A stretch of DNA of 6,605 bases, from assembly GCA_021823605.1 (NCBI GenBank), contig JAKANV010000037.1, positions 1 to 6,605 of the forward strand, given 5' to 3'. The position numbers and the translations under genes are program-made. The notes beneath the pieces are model-generated. The model searched no databases. It was given only the letters and a program-made list of their open reading frames with translations, and was not told the DNA's origin. This document shows, one piece after another, positions 4,166-6,605 of the stretch (positions within the stretch are counted from its first letter, which is position 1; every line of letters starts with the position of its first letter). The stretch is from a bacterium (GTDB lineage: Bacteria > Patescibacteriota > CPR2 > UBA1875 > JAJYID01).

Positions 4166-5581
4166 ATGGATGTAAAAAAGGAAATAAAAAAGTTACCGAC
4201 GAGTTCGGGGGTTTATATATATCGAAACTCGAAGGGAAAAATCATTTATATTGGCAAGGCGGTCTCAATTCGTCACCGCGTGAGCCAGTACTTTCAGGAT
4301 TCAAGGAATTTAGACGATAAAACACAAAGATTAGTTCCTGAAATAGCCAAAATTGAGCACATAAAGACCGGTTCTGAGGTTGAGGCACTGATTCTGGAAG
4401 CTGAGCTCATAAAACGCTATAAACCAAGGTTTAATATCGTTTGGCGTGATGACAAAAACTACATTTATATCAAGATTACAGCCGAGGATTATCCGCAAGT
4501 GAGCTTAGTGAGGCAAATAGTGGACGATAAAGCGAGGTATATCGGTCCGTTTGTGAGTGCGGGAGCTGTTCGAGGATTGCTTAGGTATATCCGAAGAATA
4601 TTTATGTTCAGACATTGCGAAAATCTACCGCAGAAGGTGTGTCTGCAATATTCGATTGGAAACTGTTCAGGACCCTGTGAGAAATACATTACGAAGGCGG
4701 AGTATAACAAAAATATCCGCCAGATGGTGAAGCTTTTTCAGGGTAAAACGAAGGAAATCGAAAGGGAATTTACTCGAGAAATGAAAGCAGCGGCTAAAAA
4801 TGAGGACTTTGAGAGAGCGGCGCTGTATAGAAACAGACTTATATGGCTGAAGAAGATTAAAACTATAGAGCTGGAAAAAGAAGAGCATGACCTCGGGCGG
4901 GATAAAGGATTAGCCGGACTTCGCGATGCACTGAACTTAGGGGCGATTCCTAAGCGGATAGAGTGCTACGACATTTCTAATATTTTTGGCAAGGCGGCTG
5001 TGGGATCGATGGTAGTTTTTATAGATGGACTGCCGGAAAAGAACCATTACCGTAGGTTTGAGATAAAAACAGTAGATAGGATTTCAGACACGGATATGAT
5101 TTATGAAGTGCTTTCGAGAAGATTTCGTAAGTTTACCGGCAAACCCGATGAGTCATTCTTGCAAATACCCGATTTAATAATTATTGACGGAGGGAAGGGG
5201 CAGTTGTCGGCGGCAGAGAAGGCACTAGCTCAAAACGGCTTGAAACTTAATGTTGTGGGGCTTGCAAAGAAAAGGGAAGAAATATTTAGGAAGAATGAGA
5301 CGTTTGAAAAATATAATTTTCCGGAAGGGTCGGAAAGTTTGTATCTCGTGCAGCGGATTCGTGATGAGGCGCATCGTTTTGCCATTACATATCATAGGAG
5401 CAAGAGGGGGAAGGAAATGGCCGCAAGTAACCTTGATGTTGTGGACGGAATAGGCCCAAAGACAAAGAAAGTGCTTCTCAAAACTTTCGGTTCGGTAGAA
5501 AATATCAGAAATACTTCAGTTGAAGATTTGGCGAAAGTTGTCGGAGAAAAGTTAGCGAAGAAAATAAAGGAAACTTTATGA
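4166..5581 (+). CDS. uvrC: Excinuclease ABC subunit C, short form
   Basis: UvrC makes the two incisions flanking DNA damage in nucleotide excision repair with UvrA and UvrB. All hallmark parts are present in 471 aa. The GIY-YIG nuclease (about 10-95) has GVY 15-17, YIG 28-30, R36/R38 and E78 in LILEAELIK. A four-cysteine motif follows (C151, C159, C167, C171). The UvrB-binding UVR motif lies at about 196-231. The RNase H-like 5' nuclease has D269 (ECYDIS), D341 (IDGGKGQ), and E401 and H403 (DEAHRF). Tandem helix-hairpin-helix motifs lie at about 423-471. The family is usually near 600 aa. The shortfall is almost all between the UVR motif and D269, which are only 38 residues apart here against about 160 in E. 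coli. There is no Shine-Dalgarno site before ATG 4166; AATAAT at 4152-4157 could drive a near-leaderless transcript. Confidence 0.96.
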   Translation: MDVKKEIKKLPTSSGVYIYRNSKGKIIYIGKAVSIRHRVSQYFQDSRNLDDKTQRLVPEIAKIEHIKTGSEVEALILEAELIKRYKPRFNIVWRDDKNYIYIKITAEDYPQVSLVRQIVDDKARYIGPFVSAGAVRGLLRYIRRIFMFRHCENLPQKVCLQYSIGNCSGPCEKYITKAEYNKNIRQMVKLFQGKTKEIEREFTREMKAAAKNEDFERAALYRNRLIWLKKIKTIELEKEEHDLGRDKGLAGLRDALNLGAIPKRIECYDISNIFGKAAVGSMVVFIDGLPEKNHYRRFEIKTVDRISDTDMIYEVLSRRFRKFTGKPDESFLQIPDLIIIDGGKGQLSAAEKALAQNGLKLNVVGLAKKREEIFRKNETFEKYNFPEGSESLYLVQRIRDEAHRFAITYHRSKRGKEMAASNLDVVDGIGPKTKKVLLKTFGSVENIRNTSVEDLAKVVGEKLAKKIKETL

Positions 5582-5712
5582 AAAAAGATTGGGAAGAAGA
5601 GGAAGAGAAGTTGAAAAAAGCCCGGAAACGGAAGAGCGATAAGGCAAAGAAAATGAGAGTTTCGGGCAAAGGCGTTTTTAATATCCAAAAAGAGCTCAAA
5701 AAGAAGAAATAA
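5578..5712 (+). CDS. 44-aa lysine-rich basic protein overlapping uvrC
   Basis: The ATG at 5578-5580 overlaps the uvrC stop (ATGA, 4 bases), a classical translational-coupling arrangement. The peptide starts MKKDWEEEEEKLKKARKRK and ends KVFN-like, reading SGKGVFNIQKELKKKK. It has an acidic patch followed by a strongly basic remainder, with no hydrophobic segment. The SGKxVF stretch resembles, from memory, short basic proteins found in other CPR genomes; I could not verify this. A nucleic-acid or ribosome-binding role would fit the charge but is only a guess. The frame ends with TAA 45 bases before secG. Confidence 0.6.
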   Translation: MKKDWEEEEEKLKKARKRKSDKAKKMRVSGKGVFNIQKELKKKK

Positions 5713-5720
5713 ACATCAGA

Positions 5721-5749
5721 TTTACTTATCTGCTAAATTCTGATAAAAT
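5721..5749 (+). promoter_or_regulatory. Promoter of secG, probably leaderless
   Basis: TTTACT (5721-5726) is 17 bases from TAAAAT (5744-5749), which carries the TGn extension (5741-5743). The expected transcript start is 5756 or 5757, and ATG is at 5757. No Shine-Dalgarno site is present. Confidence 0.65.
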
Positions 5750-5756
5750 TACACTC

Positions 5757-5978
5757 ATGCAAAAAGAGATTATGACAGGCATTATTATAGTTTCTGCGGT
5801 GGTACTGATTGTTTCAGTATTACTCCAGAAGAAGGATGGCGGACTTGGTGCCACATTTGGCGGTTCAAGTGGAGCCTATATGAAGAAAAGAGGCGCAGAA
5901 AAAGCCGTTTTCTTTCTCACAATTATTTCCGCAATTGTTTTCTGCGGCACTACTTTGCTCACTCTCGTTCTAAAATAG
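5757..5978 (+). CDS. secG: Preprotein translocase subunit SecG
   Basis: This 73-aa protein is the usual size for SecG, the small accessory subunit of the SecYEG channel in the cytoplasmic membrane. It has two hydrophobic segments (about 6-23, IMTGIIIVSAVVLIVSVL, and 50-71). They are joined by the diagnostic cytoplasmic loop LLQKKDGGLGATFGGSSG (about 22-39), matching the family's LLQ...GlG..fGG pattern. The Sec channel would export the adjoining solute-binding protein. The next ATG is only four bases after its stop, so the two are probably one transcript. Confidence 0.95.
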   Translation: MQKEIMTGIIIVSAVVLIVSVLLQKKDGGLGATFGGSSGAYMKKRGAEKAVFFLTIISAIVFCGTTLLTLVLK

Positions 5979-5982
5979 ACAG

Positions 5983-6558
5983 ATGAAACTAAAAAGACTA
6001 TATCTCAGATACTCACTAAATTTCCAAAAGTTTAAGATAAAAGCGAGAAATCTAGAAGCGGAGGATTTCCAGAAAGCTTATCTCATTATTTCGAGACGTC
6101 TTTATAGAGTAGTCCATCTTCGTAATTTGGTGATTTTCTGCGTGGCTTTCATTATCCTGGTTTTCTCAATGTTTATATCCTCTTTCCAAACTATCGAGGC
6201 TTTTTATAGTAAGGACAAGCCACAATCTGGTGGCATCTATGCTGAAGGAAATTTGGGCAAGTTCTCAAGACTTAACCCGCTCTATTCACAGACAAATCCC
6301 AATGATGAAGACGCGGTAAATCTGATTTTCAGCGGGCTGATGAAAAGGGGCAAAGACAGAGGGTTGAAGCCGGATTTGGCTAGCAAATGGGCTCTGTCTG
6401 AAGATAAAAAGACTTACACCTTTGAACTAAAAAAGGGAATAAAGTGGCAAGATGGGGTTGAGTTCACACCTGACGATATTATTTTCACTATCCAGCTTAT
6501 ACAGAATTCAGACGCAAGAAGTTCTTTGTATGAAGCCTGGAAAGGCGTGAAGGCATAA
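5983..6558 (+). CDS. Membrane-anchored family-5 solute-binding protein (peptide/nickel ABC transporter type), incomplete
   Basis: The 191 residues cover the beginning of an SBP_bac_5 protein, which binds oligopeptides or similar ligands for an ABC importer. A basic cytoplasmic region of about 47 residues precedes one membrane helix (about 48-68), so the protein is anchored rather than secreted. The domain then follows with RLNPLYSQTN (96-105), LMKRG, LKPDLASKWALSEDKKTYTFELKKGIKWQDG (128-158) and FTPDDIIFTIQLI (161-173), the signature block of the family. Family members run to 500-600 residues, yet this frame stops at TAA 6556-6558 just after the familiar YEAWKGV. This could be a genuine frameshift, a join to unrelated DNA, or an end-of-contig error. 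The start has no Shine-Dalgarno site and follows secG by four bases. Confidence 0.85.
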   Translation: MKLKRLYLRYSLNFQKFKIKARNLEAEDFQKAYLIISRRLYRVVHLRNLVIFCVAFIILVFSMFISSFQTIEAFYSKDKPQSGGIYAEGNLGKFSRLNPLYSQTNPNDEDAVNLIFSGLMKRGKDRGLKPDLASKWALSEDKKTYTFELKKGIKWQDGVEFTPDDIIFTIQLIQNSDARSSLYEAWKGVKA

Positions 6559-6605
6559 AAAACCGCAAACGGAGCCAAGTATATATTAACGTAATCGGCA
6601 GAATC

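Noticed and set aside
1..6605. tRNA, rRNA, CRISPR array or insertion-sequence transposase
   Set aside because: No cloverleaf-like or ribosomal RNA sequence, no regularly spaced repeats, and no transposase or integrase motif was seen on either strand.

Overview
This 6.6 kb window most likely comes from a Patescibacteria (Candidate Phyla Radiation, CPR) genome that uses the standard bacterial code. The evidence is the gene set: a shortened UvrC, SecG followed four bases later by a membrane-anchored family-5 solute-binding protein, a CAP-like membrane protein, and a small EFHG-type hypothetical protein of a kind I associate with CPR genomes. I cannot place it more precisely. Base composition is uneven. 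Hand counts of single 60-base lines give about 32% G+C in the CAP-like gene, 40% in uvrC, 52% in the unknown 273-aa gene and 75% in the alanine-rich core of the immunity-like gene. This suggests an accessory segment set between core genes.

Layout. (1) Positions 1-117 are the last 38 codons of lysS. (2) Positions 118-880 hold a start fragment of a ChrB-type chromate-resistance gene (+). It breaks off abruptly and runs tail-on into a CAP-like gene on the minus strand, an apparent recombination or assembly junction. (3) Positions 880-1360 hold back-to-back promoters and a small hypothetical CDS (+). (4) Positions 1358-1860 hold an Imm-5-like putative immunity gene (-), with a degenerate repeat of its own 3' end just upstream. 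(5) Positions 1880-3463 hold two self-contained, G+C-richer transcription units. The first is an unrecognised 273-aa protein with a strong promoter, a strong Shine-Dalgarno site and a double hairpin/terminator. The second is a HAD-like protein with a structured leader. (6) Positions 3495-5712 hold a SAM-dependent methyltransferase, uvrC and a 44-aa basic ORF overlapping uvrC by 4 bases. (7) Positions 5721-6605 hold secG and the start of a family-5 solute-binding protein, whose frame stops 47 bases before the window ends.

How the parts relate. lysS, uvrC, secG and the solute-binding protein are housekeeping or transport functions. The section between about 0.2 and 3.5 kb looks like an exchangeable accessory block. 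An almost identical 28-base sequence lies directly upstream of the -10 boxes of two unrelated genes, at 922-949 and 2827-2854. It is either a shared promoter element or a recombination boundary. Translation signals fall into two classes: the accessory genes at 1003, 1946 and 2932 and the CAP-like gene have Shine-Dalgarno sites, whereas the immunity-like gene, methyltransferase and secG have a -10 box about 6-7 bases before the ATG, as expected of leaderless mRNAs. No tRNA, rRNA, CRISPR array or insertion sequence was seen.
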